Origin: Ophiosphaerella korrae
Taxonomy: Eukaryota; Ascomycota; Dothideomycetes; Pleosporales; Phaeosphaeriaceae
NCBI GenBank assembly: GCA_028456385.1
Contig: JALNQF010000546.1
Coordinates: forward strand, 1-23,942
DNA length: 23,942 bases
Direction of reading: 5' to 3'
Positions 1 through 9,272 of the stretch are shown piece by piece. The position numbers and the translations under genes are program-made. Position 1 is the first letter of the stretch, and each line of letters starts with the position of its first letter. The notes beneath the pieces are model-generated. The model ran no database searches. It was not told the DNA's origin and saw only the letters and a program-made list of their open reading frames with translations.

Positions 1-225
1 CTAAGCGCTAACTAAAAGTAGAAAGGTAGTTAAATATTAGTAAGTTGTAAACTTACTAATATATTAGTAAGTTCGTAGTATTAGTAAGTTTACGATGTTA
101 GTAAGTTACAAACTTACTAACATATTAGTAAGTTTTGTAATATTAGTAAGTTTACAATATTAGTAAGTTGCAAACTTACTAATATTAGTATAAAAATAAG
201 AGATATAAGGGATAACTCTCTTATA
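1..225 (-). repeat. Possible 3' LTR (U3 part) of element C, running off the left edge
   Basis: On the minus strand a 13-base purine run (240 down to 228) is followed within three bases by a TA that could be a mutated TG terminus. That is the expected polypurine tract / LTR start arrangement downstream of the chromodomain. The stretch holds tandem hairpin repeats, as do the U3 regions of A and B. No matching 5' LTR is visible at the right end of the window, so the call rests on position and the purine tract only. Confidence 0.35.
37..190. repeat. 61-bp tandem repeat (2.5 copies) built from ttagtaagtt hairpins
   Basis: The 10-mer ttagtaagtt occurs seven times forward (37, 64, 81, 98, 125, 143, 160) and three times inverted (50, 111, 173) in under 150 bp. 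Hairpins (10-bp arms, 3-base loop) at 37-59, 98-120 and 160-182 recur every 61-62 bp, each followed by forward copies about 17 bp apart. The higher-order unit is therefore about 61 bp with internal 17-bp subrepeats. The spacer between inverted and forward copies makes longer palindromes possible, for example 50-73. It is not a CRISPR array: units are adjacent and there are no unique spacers. Confidence 0.85.
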
Positions 226-227
226 TG

Positions 228-240
228 TCTTCTTCCTTTT
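228..240 (-). promoter_or_regulatory. Candidate polypurine tract of element C
   Basis: Thirteen consecutive pyrimidines on the plus strand read as purines in the direction of C. They lie between the coding region and the presumed 3' LTR. A polypurine tract primes plus-strand DNA synthesis in LTR elements. The placement is plausible, but no LTR pair confirms it. Confidence 0.35.
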
Positions 241-870
241 AAAGAGCAAATTCCTAGAGCTTAAAAAGGGCTCTAATTAACTAATAATACCTATTAGGTA
301 GTAGTAGTAGTAGCTAGAGTTAAGGAGGTTAACTATTTTTAGAGTTAAAATTATTATTTATAGAGTATAGAGCTAAAGTTTTTACTAATTTTAGTATAAA
401 ATTAAGACCTATACAACTTCTATATATAAAACGTATTAACTATAAACTCTTTTCTACTACTTCTACTTTGTACTAATAAAATTAAACCTAAAAGTGTTCG
501 TATATAGTATAAGAGAAGGCAAAGTTAATACTACTAAGTAACTTAATAGTATTAGATCTCTATATAAGTACTTACTATAGATATAGGCTTTATAATAGGT
601 AGGTTTATTAATATAGAAGACTTAGTAAGCCTAATATTTACGAGTATTAAGAGGTAGGTAGCGTAGAGTAGCTCTAGCTAGGAATTTAGTAGCTAGTCGT
701 AAATTCTATAATAGCAAACTAGACCTACGCGTAACTAGTTATAAGAGAGCGTAGTAGTTATAGCTATAGTAGTAGGGGTAGGCTCTAACTTAAAAAGAGT
801 CTTATACTTACTAGCTAAGGTAAACTATTCCTACTATTTTTATGCTATAATTTAGCTTTAGCTAGTAGTA
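241..870 (-). pseudogene. Coding-like remnant downstream of element C chromodomain, unknown product
   Basis: No plus-strand feature is seen here. Reading the minus strand while tolerating TAG/TAA gives a coding-like stretch at roughly 330-760, rich in Tyr, Leu, Lys and Arg. Its frame (codon 5' bases at multiples of 3) differs by one from the chromodomain frame. It could be a separate small ORF, a C-terminal extension of pol shifted by the repeats at 871-1252, or non-coding 3' sequence. I recognise no domain. Position 241-330 shows no coding signal, only a short gagc/gctc hairpin near 244-276. Confidence 0.25.
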
Positions 871-1252
871 AAGTTTTCTAATTACGCCTTAGAAGGCCTT
901 TTTACGCCTACTAATAGCTAGAGTACCTTACTAGGTTATATCTTTATTAGGCTCTATTTTAGGTATATAGTTAGTATTTTAGGCTTCTCTAGGTAGTTCT
1001 AGTAAAAGTTAAAGGTAGTAATTACGCTTTATAAGGGGCTTTTTTGCGCCTATTAATAGTTTTAGGCTTATCTAGGTAGTTTTAGTAAGAGCTAAAGGTA
1101 GTAATTACGCCTTAGAAAGGGCTTTTTTATACCTATTAGTAGGTTAAGATACCTTAATAGGTTATATCTTTATTAGGGCTCTATTTTTTAGGTATACGTA
1201 AAGTTAGTAGTTTAGCTTTCTCTAAGTAGTTCTAGTAAAAGTTAAAGGTAGC
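871..1252 (-). repeat. Three tandem ~150-bp repeats at the 3' end of element C
   Basis: Segments 871-1018 (148 bp), 1019-1098 (80 bp) and 1099-1252 (154 bp) each begin with taattacgc and end with aaaggtag on the plus strand. The middle copy lacks about 70 bp present in the outer two. Read on the minus strand in their own frames, each begins with a similar TTF..YQNYLEK-like peptide directly after the chromodomain. They may have been an internally duplicated protein tail. Copies differ mostly by transitions plus small indels that change frame. Confidence 0.7.
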
Positions 1253-1589
1253 TTTGTATTTTATAAATTCTTCTACTAGCTTCTATATAGGTTTATTATA
1301 GCTAGTCTAGTAGACTAGGTAGTACTATCCTATATATTTTCTACGCTCTTTAAAGCGTACGTCTAAAATAGCTTCTACTAGGTATTCTTTATATACGCTA
1401 CTAGTTTCTTTATTAGTAATAATAATAGAGATTAGCTATAGTAGGTCTTAATCTAGTAAGGGCTTCTAATCTCTAGAGTATAAGAGTTTTAAGGAAAAGA
1501 CTAGGAATACGCCTTTACTTAGTATCTTTTAGGGTAGTACTAGCTTATATACTCTACTATTATAGATAACTCTCTTAATAGAGTATAGG
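1253..1589 (-). pseudogene. pol: Element C integrase C-terminus and chromodomain (RIP-inactivated)
   Basis: This is the end of C's Pol, continued from 9756 across the D insertion. From 1589 leftward it reads YSIKRVI, then RVYKLVLP, then VFLVFSLKLL. That matches the conserved integrase end (YRLxLP .. VFHVSLLKP). About 1390-1262 follows with EYLVEAILDVRF, YYLVYWTSY and VEEFIKY. This matches a chromodomain, with the Trp codons now stops. Chromodomains bind methylated histone H3 tails and guide integration in chromoviruses. The frame (codon 5' base 1 mod 3) is exactly what the 8171-bp insertion predicts from the frame at 9756-12635. Positions 1585-1589 are the ATAGG duplication. Confidence 0.75.
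1585..1589. repeat. Left target-site duplication of element D (ATAGG)
   Basis: ATAGG lies directly before the TG terminus of D at 1590. It is repeated at 9756-9760 directly after the other end of D. Removing one copy restores C's integrase frame. Confidence 0.85.
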
Positions 1590-1758
1590 TGTAAGGCTAG
1601 GCTTTATACTACTAGACTAGACGTAACCCTAAAAGAGGTATAGTATACCTAATAGGTATACTAGGTATAGAATAGTATATATATATACTAGGGATACTTG
1701 TAGTAGGCCTAGGGCTAGCTTATAGCTAGCTAAGGGTTGTATAAAAGTACCTATAATA
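1590..1758 (-). repeat. Element D LTR copy 1 (169 bp)
   Basis: Starts tgtaaggctagg and ends cctataata. Same length as the copies at 9104 and 9587, with differences that are mostly transitions. Contains a palindrome (agtatacct / aggtatact around aat) and a tatatatatata run. This copy keeps an unmutated TG terminus. Confidence 0.85.
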
Positions 1759-1822
1759 TTATCTCCTCTTTCTCTAGACTTTATTCTAAGGACCTAAAGT
1801 AGAGCGTAGTTACTATAGTACT
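1759..1822 (-). repeat. Element D internal segment 1, left part (before element A)
   Basis: 64 bp that match 9273-9336. On the minus strand 1776-1759 reads as a purine run next to the LTR, the likely polypurine tract. The last five bases, GTACT, are the target duplicated by A. Confidence 0.8.
1818..1822. repeat. Left target-site duplication of element A (GTACT)
   Basis: GTACT precedes the TGTTA terminus at 1823 and recurs at 8849-8853. The uninterrupted D copy has a single GTACT at 9332-9336, which proves the duplication. Confidence 0.93.
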
Positions 1823-1940
1823 TGTTATAGTAGTAACAAGGGAAAGCTAATTTAAACTAATTAGCCCTACTACAGATAATAACAACACATACGACTTGTA
1901 GGGCAACGAACTTGACTAGGAAGCTAACTACAATAGGGAT

Positions 1941-2046
1941 ACGTAATAAATTTACAATTTGCAACCTTAGTAAATACAAAGCACGAATTTATTACGTAAT
2001 AAATTTGCGATTTGCGATCTTAGTAAACACGAAGCATAAAGCTAGC
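1941..2046. repeat. 53-bp tandem duplication in the U3 of element A 5' LTR
   Basis: acgtaataaatt starts at 1941 and again at 1994, with 53-bp units of similar sequence. The same duplication is at 8526 and 8579 in the 3' LTR. The join creates a perfect 20-bp palindrome centred on ttacgtaa. Duplicated U3 blocks often act as transcription enhancers; that role is inference. Confidence 0.8.
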
Positions 2047-2059
2047 TAAGAAGTATAGG

Positions 2060-2066
2060 TATATAG
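2060..2066 (+). promoter_or_regulatory. TATA-like element at the U3 / shared-LTR boundary, element A
   Basis: tatatag begins the tract common to the LTRs of A and B (B: 12861-12867; 3' copies 8645 and 19463). Being the first conserved sequence after an unrelated U3, it is a reasonable core promoter candidate. No transcription start can be read from sequence. Confidence 0.35.
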
Positions 2067-2263
2067 TTAGTAGTAATGCGCATTATTAAGATAGTATTAG
2101 CAATTCAATCCTTTAACTATAGAACGCTAATACAAGACAGTTGCAAAATATCTTCTATTATTTACAGTTATTGTAGATTACCCCTAAGCTTTTACTATTA
2201 CCTCGTAATCTACTAACTCCTACTAGATAGGTACCTATAGTTAACGACAGAAGGCCTATTATA

Positions 2264-2324
2264 CCTTACTAATTTAGTTATTGTAAGAAGCGAAGCGTAA
2301 GTAGCGTGCAGTCTAGCTAACACA
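2264..2324 (+). other. Leader of element A between 5' LTR and gag, primer site not canonical
   Basis: The leader opens with ccttactaatttagttattg, as it does in B at 13064. The usual TGG start of a tRNA-primed binding site is missing directly after the LTR, and RIP on CC would not produce it. The gag frame is readable through most of this leader apart from a TAA. I chose position 2325 as start because the in-frame ATA there (and at 13125 in B) is what RIP makes of ATG, and similarity to B becomes protein-like after it. Confidence 0.5.
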
Positions 2325-5300
2325 ATAGTAGAAAGTTTAACTAAAAAAGGAGGTAAAGTACCTCTAAGTAGTTATAAGTTAGACAATATAGTATAGAGAG
2401 ACGTTAAGAACTATATAAACAACCTAATCTCTAAAAAAGAAGATATAAAGATAGTAATTAACACCTTAGAAACATAGAATAAAGAACTACAAGATTATAT
2501 AAAATAGAACAAAGTATAAATTAAAGCTATTATTAAAGGACAAAACTAGATAGAACTAATTACGTAACGCCTAGAGATAAGCGCGACAAAGAAACTACTA
2601 AAGATACCCGTACTTAAGAAGTTTAATAGAACGAGGGAAAAACTAAGACCCTTTATTGTATTAGTACAACTCTAGATAGATGTACAAGTACTATACTTTA
2701 ACACGAAAGAAAAGAAGGTAATATATATTAGACTACATCTTAAAGAAGACGTAATAAGATAGTATAAGCCTTACTAGATAGATTACACGATATACTCTCT
2801 AATAATATAAAAAGACAAAACTAGAGCTATCTTTAGAAGTTACGAATACTTTACTAAACAAATAAGAGTAGTATTTAGGGATATAGATGTTACCTAACAA
2901 GCTAAAGAACAACTAGAGAAGCTTATACAGAATTAGAGTATTCTAAAGTACGTATTACAATTTAAATAACTATCTTAAAATATAGAATAGAACGAGTCTG
3001 TATTAATGTCACGATTTAAACAAGGACTAAACTCTAAGATTTAATACGAAATAATCTATATAGAGAAACTAAGGACACTAAAAGCCCTAAAGCAATAGGT
3101 AATATAAATTAACGATAATCTTTAGGAATAGAAGAAGAATAAGTATAGTACCTAAAATAGAAATTAGGATACTAGAGACCCTATAATCCTTAACGCTAAC
3201 AAGGATAGGAAGAAGAAGAAGAGTAAAGACTTTACGTACTTTAACTATAGTAAAAAGGGCTACTACGCGAAAGAATACTAATTAAAGAAGAAATAGGATA
3301 TAGTATATTATAAATATAGGAAACTAGGACACTTTATAAAAGACTATAAGAGTAAAGACCTAAAGAAAGAAACTTAGTTAAAAATAACTAAGAAGAAGAA
3401 GGAAGTACTACAAGTATAGGCTAAACCTTAGGAGAAAGTAGCTAAGAGTAAAGAAGTATAACATGTAATACTCTATTAGACCTTTTATTATAATAACAAC
3501 TACTATATATATCTTTCTAGTAAGTAAAGAGTAGGATACTTCCTATAATAGAGATAAAGAGTAGTAGTAATAAAAGAAAGAATAAAAGCTTAGCTAGAAG
3601 AAATAGCCTAAGTAATAGACCTACTAATAGAAGACTTAGAAGGGGAAGAGCCCCTAGTACTATTAATCTAGGCCGAAAGACTAGTACTAGATAAAGAGAC
3701 TACTACGGCTTCCTCTAAAGGACTGCAAGAAAGCAAGAAATAAGTTAGTATAAGAGGTATAGAGTACGCCTAGCTAACAATATACAGCTATAATAGCTAT
3801 ATAATATTAGATATAAAGAAACAAAATAAAAAATAGAAGTTCGTTTAGATATACTTAATAGTTATAAGTATAGAGGAAGCGTATAAAGACTAGAAAGAAC
3901 GTAATCCTAAAGAAATAAAGTTTATACTATTTTAAGAATAGATAAAGTAATATATAGTTGTAGTAAGAAGAATACCTATACAAAAAGAATAGTAGCACCT
4001 TACTAAAAGAACGCGATAGATTAACAAAGCCTATATACTAAGAGTACTAGTAGTATACTATATCCTAATAATAGACACACCTAGAAAAGATAAGTACTAG
4101 GAAGGGGATAACAAAATAATAGACCTAAGACATCTAGTACATTTTAAAGTATTATAGATATTATACCTAGACAAGAATTATACTATACATAGAAACCCTA
4201 AAGTAAATAATAACGCATAGCTTATAAAGAGAAGAGGCTATAACTATATAAGAGTAATTATAGTAGAAGATATCTAAAGATAGGAAATAATCCTAGAAGA
4301 TAGATATGTAGTAGTAAGACCTAGCCTAAAATTATCTAAGAAATACGTCTAAAGAGGACTATAGTATAAATATATATACGACAAGTGTCTAAAACACAAA
4401 GAACACAAACTTAAAGTAGGCCTATAGCCCTAGAAAAATAGATAATTTAATAAATTACTAAAGCAAGAAAGGCTAGAAGGTATAGGAGGCCTATATATTA
4501 CAAAAATAGGTATATACTAAGGAAAGAAAGTACAATTAATAATTAACAGTAGAGCTACGAGAAACTTTATATTAAAGAAGTTTGTAGAAACATAGGGAAT
4601 AAAGTATATAACAAAGAAATACTCTAGATAACTAAGTACGATTAAAGGAAAACTATTCTAGGAACTAATACAGTTTAAGATAGCACCTTTAACACTAAGG
4701 TTAGAAGGACTAGAAATCTAGAATATAGTTATAGATATAACGACAATTAATAATAAACAAGATATAATATTAGGTATACTATAGTTACAGATAACTAACC
4801 TACATATTAATTAGAGAATAGAAAAAATTAGTTATAATAAAATAGATATACTAAAAGCTAATATAAGTACCTACAAAGGAGAATTCCTAGAAGAATACAA
4901 GAAATAAGAAAAGTAGCTTATAGAACTAGAAGATTACCTCCTAGAACACTAACTATAGGACTTAGTAATAGAACTAGAAGAAGAAAAGAACGTAGGATAG
5001 AGTCTAGTCTACTAAAAAACAGAAGAAGAATCTAAGATTAAACGATTATTTATACAAAATATAATAAAGAAAGGATAGATAAAAGAATCTAAATCCTTAG
5101 TAGTATATAGATTAATATTTGTAGACAAAAAAGAGATAAGCGACAAAAGACTCTACGTAGATTTTAGAAAAACTAACGCAATTACGAACAAGAACTAATA
5201 CCTACTACTACGAATAGATAAAATACAAGATAGGCTATAAAGAGTAAAGATCTTTACAAAACTAGACATATAAAACGTATACTACTAGATTAGAATCAAG

Positions 5301-7754
5301 AAAGGAGATAAGTAGAAAACAGCGTTTAGAATACAATATAGACTATACAAATACTTAGTTATGCTATTTAGTTTAACAAACGCACTAGCAGTATTCTAGG
5401 AGAGAATTAATATAGTACTAAGAGAGTACTTAGACATATTTATATTCGCATACTTAGACAATATCCTTATATTCTTAGAAACAAAGGAAGAATACGTATA
5501 ATACGTGTATAAAGTGCTAAAGAAACTAGCAAAAGCTAAAATATTTCTTAAGATAAGAAAATGCGAGTTCTATATAAAGGAAATAGATTTCCTTAGATTT
5601 ATTATTAAACTAGGAAAAATCAAGATTAACCTAGAAAAGATTAACTTAATTAACAAATAGCTAATACTAAAGAACCTAAAAGAGGTACAATAATTTTATA
5701 GGCTAGCTAACTTTTGTAGAAAGTTAATAGTAGGATACTCTAAAGATATAGAGCTAATTACAAGACTTATAAAAAAAGATACGCTATTTAAATAGATAAA
5801 GGAATGTAATAAGGCATTTAAGAGAATAAAAAAGAAGTTTATAGAAAACCTAGTTATTAGAATATATAACCTAGAACTACTAGCGATAGTAAAAACAGAT
5901 GTATTAAACTTAGTCTATAGAATAGCACTAATACAAGAAGACTTAGAGACTAAAAAGGAACACTTAGTTAAATACTTCTCTAAGAAGATAAAAATAGTAG
6001 AACTTAATTACCTAATCTATAACAAAGAGATGCTAGCAATCTACAAAGTATTTAAACAATAGAGAATATACCTACAAGGAGCAAAGCACTAGACAAAGGT
6101 TTACATAGACTATAAGAATCTTATAGGATTTATAATAAATAAAGAGCTGTTACAACGCTATACAAGATAGTAGGAGTTTCTATTAACATTCGACATAGAA
6201 ATAATATATACAAAAGGGAAAGATAACTAATTTGTAGACGCTCTAAGTAGAAGACTAGACTTATAAGAAGAAGTAAGCGCTACTAGCATAGTTCTAGTTA
6301 AGAACAAGGAAGGATATTTAGTCCTAAACACACCTAAGATAGCTGCAACACTTAAGAGGACAAGTAACAAGCTAAATAAATAGATTTAGAAAATAACACA
6401 AGAAGCATCTAAAGAAATAGAGAAACTTAAAATCTAAGATAGATTTGTATAAGTATATAGAAGAATATATATTCTAGGAAAAATTTAAAGGAAATTTATA
6501 CGACAATTCTACAAATTACTAGTACACAGTTACTAAGGTATTAAGAAAACATTAGATAGACTACTACAAGATTACTATATTCTAAAAGCAAGATAACTAG
6601 TAATAGAGGTACTACAAGACTGTATAGAATATTAAAGGAATAAATACAACAGATATACACTATATAGAATACTATAACTAGTAGAAGCACTAGAACAACT
6701 ATAGGGAGTTATTATAATAGACTTTATTACAAAGTTACCTAAGTCTAAAGACCTAATATTAGAAGTTAAGTATAATAGAATCCTAACAATAGTTAATAAG
6801 CTTACAAAGTACACATACTTTAGACTATATAAAGAAAAAAGTAGGATAGAGGTTACTATATACTAAGTTCTAGGAACTATAATTAGTTAATATAGACTAC
6901 TAGATAAGATTATTATAGATAGAGATATACGATTTATATTAAAACTATAGGGAACGATAACAGCGTAATTAGGAATACAATATACGATGTCTACAGCATA
7001 CTACCTACAAATAGATAGATAGTTAGAACGAATAAATTAGATAGTAGAACAATACCTAAGATACTACCTCAACTACAACTAGAACAATTAGGTACAGCTA
7101 CTACCTATAGTACAATTAGCATACAACAGCGCAAAGAATATAGTAATAGAAGTATTACCTTTCTTCGCGAACTATAGATTTAAACCTAACGTATACTAAA
7201 CACTAAGAAATTAGACATCTTAGTCCCTAAGAGGAGAAAACTTTACTAACAGACTTAGAGATATACACAACTAATTAAGATAGGATACAGAATTCCTGTA
7301 TAATTAAATAGCGAAGTACTACAACAAGAAGTACAAGGAAGGACCCTAATTTAGAGAGGGAGAAAAAGTATAGTTAGTATAGAAGAACATTAAAAGCAAA
7401 CAACCTAGTTTAAAATTAGACTACGTTAAGATAAGACTATACAAAATCAAGAAAGAAGTTATACTAGTTATATACAAATTAAAGCTACTAAACAAGATAA
7501 GGATATACCTAATATTCTACGTAGCCCTACTAGAACAAGTACTACAAAACGCAGAACTACTAGTATACAAAGTAGATACGTACAGAGAACAAGAAGAATA
7601 AGAAGTTAAAGAAATCCTATAACACTAGTTCTATAATAGTAGGAACTACTACCTAGTAGAATAGATAGGTATAGACGAGAAAAGACAACTATAGGAAGAA
7701 ATATAGGAACTAGAAGATAACCTTAACTACCTTAAGAAACTAAAGGACTTCTAA
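2325..7754 (+). pseudogene. gag-pol: Element A gag-pol polyprotein, RIP-inactivated: Gag, protease, RT, RNase H, integrase, chromodomain
   Basis: One frame (codons start at multiples of 3) carries every domain, about 1809 codons to the TAA at 7752. The start is a presumed ATG, now ATA. Gag has two CCHC zinc knuckles at 3237-3278 and 3306-3347; their Cys codons are now Tyr (YFNYSKKGYYAKEY). Protease at about 4530-4850 has DSGAT changed to NSRAT (4545-4553) and a DIILGILWLQ motif. RT at about 5073-5760 has the YLDD box changed to YLDN (5451-5462). RNase H is at about 5880-6265 (ends VDALSRR). Integrase has a zinc region (6519-6640), then catalytic Asp (6720), Asp (6918) and Glu (7026). The chromodomain at 7605-7751 has YYLVE followed by a Trp-to-stop change. 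No frameshift is seen; stops are TAG/TAA where Gln or Trp is expected. About 390 codons of unrecognised sequence separate the knuckles from protease. Confidence 0.9.
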
Positions 7755-8407
7755 AATTAAAACCTTCTAGAGCGCCTTGCGGCGAATCGAGAAAACTAAC
7801 AATACTACTACTAGATAGAGAGGCGTTAGGAACACCTAATACAACAGGAGCTAGAGTAGCCTAAACCGCATCTTCGAGGTCTATCTCAGCCTCTAAGGCA
7901 CGAGACTATTTAGACGATTTAGCGTTATTATAAGCCTTTATCTTACAAAGACGCTTAATACAAGAATAAAGATCTACTAGCTTACGAAGAGTTAGCTTAT
8001 ACTTAGCCTTAGCTACTGCAAGCTATAACAATAGTATCTCTTAAGCCTAGTTAACGGCTCGCCCTATATAACTTAGCAAGAAGAGACTATATAGAAATTA
8101 AATACTTATATTCTACAAGAGAAACGCTAGATAGAGTGTACTTATGTTAAATATTAGCTAGAATACACTCGTTATAGTGTTTACTATCCTTTAAAGATAT
8201 AAGGCACGTAAGTTTTAGCTAAGCATAATAGGAGCAAGGAAACATTTTAACCCTATTACAAGTAACACGAGCAATAAGAAGAAGTTTATTGCGATTAGAA
8301 CGTAAAGACATAGAGAATAATAAAGAACTAGAGATAAATAAAGAAACTAGACTAATAACCTTAGGCCTAGGGTAGAGAAATAAGAACCTACCTAAAGAGG
8401 GGAATAG
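7755..8407 (+). pseudogene. Post-chromodomain C-terminal extension of element A, unknown function
   Basis: The gag-pol frame stays readable for about 215 codons after the chromodomain, up to and into the 3' LTR. Stops are only TAA/TAG as RIP makes from Gln or Trp. Compared with B (18558-19237) differences concentrate at third codon positions of this frame. Examples are gag/gaa, ctt/cta, aat/aac and gaa/gag just after 7755, and ctc/cta, att/ata, aag/aaa and act/acc near 8330-8365. Shared peptides include NQNLLE, RPLSYKD/KPLSYKD, RETLD and INKETRLITL. The TAA at 7752 may be a true stop (then this is ORF2) or a former CAA. I recognise no domain; the sequence is rich in Gln, Arg and Leu. Confidence 0.55.
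8394..8404 (+). promoter_or_regulatory. Polypurine tract of element A
   Basis: Eleven purines (aaagaggggaa) lie three bases before the 3' LTR. They match in position and composition the tract of B at 19224-19234. It primes plus-strand cDNA synthesis. Confidence 0.8.
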
Positions 8408-8848
8408 TGTTATAGTAGTAACAAGGGAAAGCTAATTTAAACCAATTAGCCCTACTATAGATAATAACAATATATACAACCTATAGGGCAACAAACTTAA
8501 CTAGGAAGCTAACTACAATAGGGACACGTAATAAATTCGCGATTCGCAACCTTAGCAAACACGAAGCACGAATTTATTACGTAATAAATTCGCGATTCGC
8601 GATCTTAGCAAACACAAAGCACGAAGCTAGCTAAGAAGTATAGGTATATAGTTAGTAGTAATGCGCATTATTAAGATAGTATTAGTAATTTAATCTTTTA
8701 ACTACAGAACGCTAATACAAGATAGTTGTAAAATATCTTCTATTATTTATAGTTATTATAGATTACCCCTAAGCTTTTACTATTACCTCGTAATCTACTA
8801 ACCTTTACTAGACAAGTACCTGTAGTCGACAACAGGAGGCCTATTATA
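8408..8848 (+). repeat. 3' LTR of element A (441 bp)
   Basis: Same length and ends as 1823-2263. It keeps more CpG (cgcgattcgcgat near 8590) than the 5' copy. U3 duplication units start at 8526 and 8579; the shared core begins at 8645. Confidence 0.93.
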
Positions 8849-8853
8849 GTACT
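8849..8853. repeat. Right target-site duplication of element A (GTACT)
   Basis: Second copy of the 5-bp duplication. Sequence after it continues the D internal segment interrupted at 1822. Confidence 0.93.
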
Positions 8854-9103
8854 ACTAGATAACTACTATAAGCTTGTAGTATAGCACTATAGACCTATTA
8901 TATTATTAAAGGAGTAGTAATATAATACTCTATTACTATAGTAATAGATAAAGCTACGTACTATATACTAGACTCTTAGTAAGTAATAGTAATAAAGTAA
9001 GCCTTGCGCCTTAGCTAAGGTTAAAAGAAACCTTTAACTTAACTAGCTTTAGCTAGCCTAAGAATAGAGCTATACTTAAACTTAGGCTATATTAGGTATA
9101 CTC
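8854..9103 (-). repeat. Element D internal segment 1, right part (after element A)
   Basis: 250 bp that match 9337-9586. With 1759-1822 this completes a 314-bp internal segment. It contains a stem around ttaaaggag (tattat / ataata) and the cttaactagctttagctag block. No coding frame was found. Confidence 0.8.
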
Positions 9104-9272
9104 TATAAAGCTAGGCTCTATACTACTAGACTAGACGTAACTCTAAAAAAGGTATAGTATACCTAATAGGTATACTAGGTATAGAATAGTATATATATAT
9201 ACTAGGAATACTTATAGTAAGCTTAGGGCTAGCTTATAGCTAGCTAAGGGTTATATAAAAGTACCTATAATA
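9104..9272 (-). repeat. Element D LTR copy 2 (169 bp, shared by both monomers)
   Basis: The middle LTR of the dimer. Its TG terminus is mutated to TA (9104-9105). A palindrome with 9-bp arms and a 3-base loop lies at 9156-9176. Confidence 0.85.

Larger units (their letters stand above)
1823..2263 (+). repeat. 5' LTR of element A (441 bp)
   Basis: Starts TGTTATAG and ends CTATTATA, a mutated CA end. It aligns end to end with 8408-8848 without length difference. The differences I read are C/T or G/A, for example in the motif that reads cgcgattcgc in the 3' copy and tacaatttgc here. 1823-2059 is U3, specific to A. 2060-2263 (from a TATA-like tatatag onward) is shared with element B. The 3' copy is the less mutated of the two. 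Confidence 0.93.
1823..8848 (+). mobile_element. Element A: full-length Ty3/gypsy chromovirus, RIP-inactivated
   Basis: 7026 bp bounded by 441-bp LTRs (1823-2263, 8408-8848), with TSD GTACT and a polypurine tract at 8394-8404. One long gag-pol frame runs from about 2325 to the 3' LTR. It is inserted in the first internal segment of D. Its insertion history is the clearest in the window because an empty copy of the same site exists at 9332. It keeps more CpA and CpG than C, for example the cgcgattcgcgat motif in the 3' LTR, so it has seen less RIP. That agrees with being the innermost layer. Confidence 0.95.

Noticed and set aside
37..190. CRISPR-like repeat array
   Set aside because: Repeats are adjacent, inverted and without unique spacers, and the context is a fungal retrotransposon.
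6632..6814. 60-codon ORF on the minus strand
   Set aside because: It lies antisense to the integrase region of element A, has a low-complexity Tyr/Ser/Leu composition and no domain. In RIP-mutated sequence, short open stretches opposite a coding strand arise by chance.
2325..7754. Alternative genetic code with TAG/TAA read as Gln
   Set aside because: Stops also replace Trp. Other codons show the same C-to-T/G-to-A damage (Cys to Tyr, Asp to Asn, ATG to ATA). RIP explains all of it.
7736..8400. Apparent antisense ORF with hydrophobic N-terminus between pol and 3' LTR of A (and the equivalent in B)
   Set aside because: Differences between A and B fall on third positions of the plus-strand pol frame. 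Those are second positions of the antisense frame, so the plus frame is the one that was under selection.
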